This document shows, in pieces, positions 42,127 to 42,622 of a DNA stretch of 42,622 nt; positions within the stretch are counted from its first letter, which is position 1, and every line of letters begins with the position of its first letter. Source of the DNA: Bacteroidota bacterium (GTDB taxonomy: Bacteria > Bacteroidota > Bacteroidia > AKYH767-A > OLB10); NCBI GenBank assembly GCA_963169675.1, contig CAUJFJ010000032.1, positions 1-42,622 on the forward strand, read 5' to 3'. The notes beneath the pieces are model-generated. The model worked only from the letters and a program-made list of their open reading frames with translations, had not been told where the DNA came from and searched no databases. Made by a program: the position numbers and the translations under genes.

Positions 42127-42622
42127 ATGAAACTAAAAAGTTATGTTGCCGGCGAATGGGTTGCAGGAACAGGAAACGGAACCCCTCTTTTTAATGCTGT
42201 AACCGGAGCGCAAATTGCAATTGCCGGTTCTGAAGGTGTGGATTTTAAGGCAATGCTTGATTATGCCAGAAATGTAGGTGGTCCTGCATTGCGCAAAATG
42301 ACTTTTCATGAACGTGCGCTTATGCTGAAGAAGCTGGCCATGTTTCTGAACGATAAAAAAGCACTTTTTTATGAATTGTCAGCAGCAACCGGTGCGACAA
42401 AAATTGATTCGTGGATTGATATCGATGGAGGCATCGGAACAATGTTCGTTTTTGCCAGTAAAGGGCGCCGTGAATTGCCCGATGAAACATTTCTGGTAGA
42501 AGGTAATCCCGAACAAATTTCTAAAAACGGAACATTCCTTGGACATCACATTTGTGTACCACTGCATGGTGTTGCTATCCACATAAATGCTTATAATTTC
42601 CCCTGTTGGGGGATGTTGGAGA
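42127..42622 (+). CDS. paaZ: Oxepin-CoA hydrolase / 3-oxo-5,6-dehydrosuberyl-CoA semialdehyde dehydrogenase PaaZ (3' end missing)
   Basis: The frame runs from ATG 42127 to the window edge without a stop; 165 residues are visible, of about 680 expected for the bifunctional enzyme. MKLKSYVAGEWVAGTGNGTPLFNAVTGAQIA is the N-terminus of the aldehyde dehydrogenase domain. ALMLKKLAMFLNDKKALFYELSAATGATKIDSWIDIDGGIGTMFVFASKGRREL and GVAIHINAYNFPCWGMLE match PaaZ closely. In the pathway it hydrolyses oxepin-CoA and oxidises the resulting semialdehyde. Neighbours paaI, paaJ and paaY support this. The window does not show whether the C-terminal MaoC-like hydrolase domain is present. Confidence 0.93.
   Translation, partial: MKLKSYVAGEWVAGTGNGTPLFNAVTGAQIAIAGSEGVDFKAMLDYARNVGGPALRKMTFHERALMLKKLAMFLNDKKALFYELSAATGATKIDSWIDIDGGIGTMFVFASKGRRELPDETFLVEGNPEQISKNGTFLGHHICVPLHGVAIHINAYNFPCWGMLE

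Overview
The window looks like a chromosomal segment of an AT-rich Bacteroidota bacterium, probably of the Chitinophagia/Sphingobacteriia type. The evidence is: large secreted proteins ending in type IX secretion (T9SS) sorting domains, -7 promoter boxes of the TAnnTTTG type, very few Shine-Dalgarno sites, a Bacteroidota-type exopolysaccharide locus, and hybrid-free histidine kinases paired with a lone CheY-like receiver. No tRNA, rRNA, CRISPR array, insertion sequence or prophage was seen.

Region 1 (1-12557, plus strand) holds four surface or secreted proteins. The first is cut by the window edge. Three are built from about 80-residue Cys-containing PKD-like/Ig-like modules, and all end in T9SS-type C-terminal domains; that of the third is degenerate. 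Strong intrinsic terminators close the first gene, the second gene and the last pair.

Region 2 (12560-28758, minus strand) is an exopolysaccharide locus. Transcription runs from 28758 downward: outer-membrane export lipoprotein (Wza-like), tyrosine autokinase/co-polymerase (Wzc-like) with a YG-repeat tail, flippase (Wzx-like), SAM methyltransferase, two overlapping genes for nucleotidyltransferase-fold proteins of unknown role, GT4 glycosyltransferase, polymerase/ligase (Wzy-like), a second GT4 enzyme, a two-domain oxidoreductase, and an alpha/alpha-barrel-like protein. After a 283-bp gap comes an initiating sugar-phosphate transferase homologue that lacks an obvious membrane anchor. Together these could build, modify, flip, polymerise and export a polysaccharide.

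Region 3 (29081-33743 and 39709-42622, plus strand) is an aerobic phenylacetyl-CoA (paa) catabolic cluster in two blocks. Block one is paaA-B-C-D, then paaG-H. Block two is paaI-J-Y and the start of paaZ. The epoxidase reductase paaE, the ligase paaK and a second hydratase paaF are not in the window. The overall route is epoxidation of phenylacetyl-CoA, isomerisation to oxepin-CoA, ring opening and beta-oxidation-like cleavage.

Region 4 (33740-39510) separates the two paa blocks. It holds a minus-strand trio (two paralogous membrane histidine kinases and a small unknown protein), a divergent single-domain response regulator, and an alpha-oxoamine synthase-family PLP enzyme. A perfect 23-bp-arm hairpin lies between the last two.
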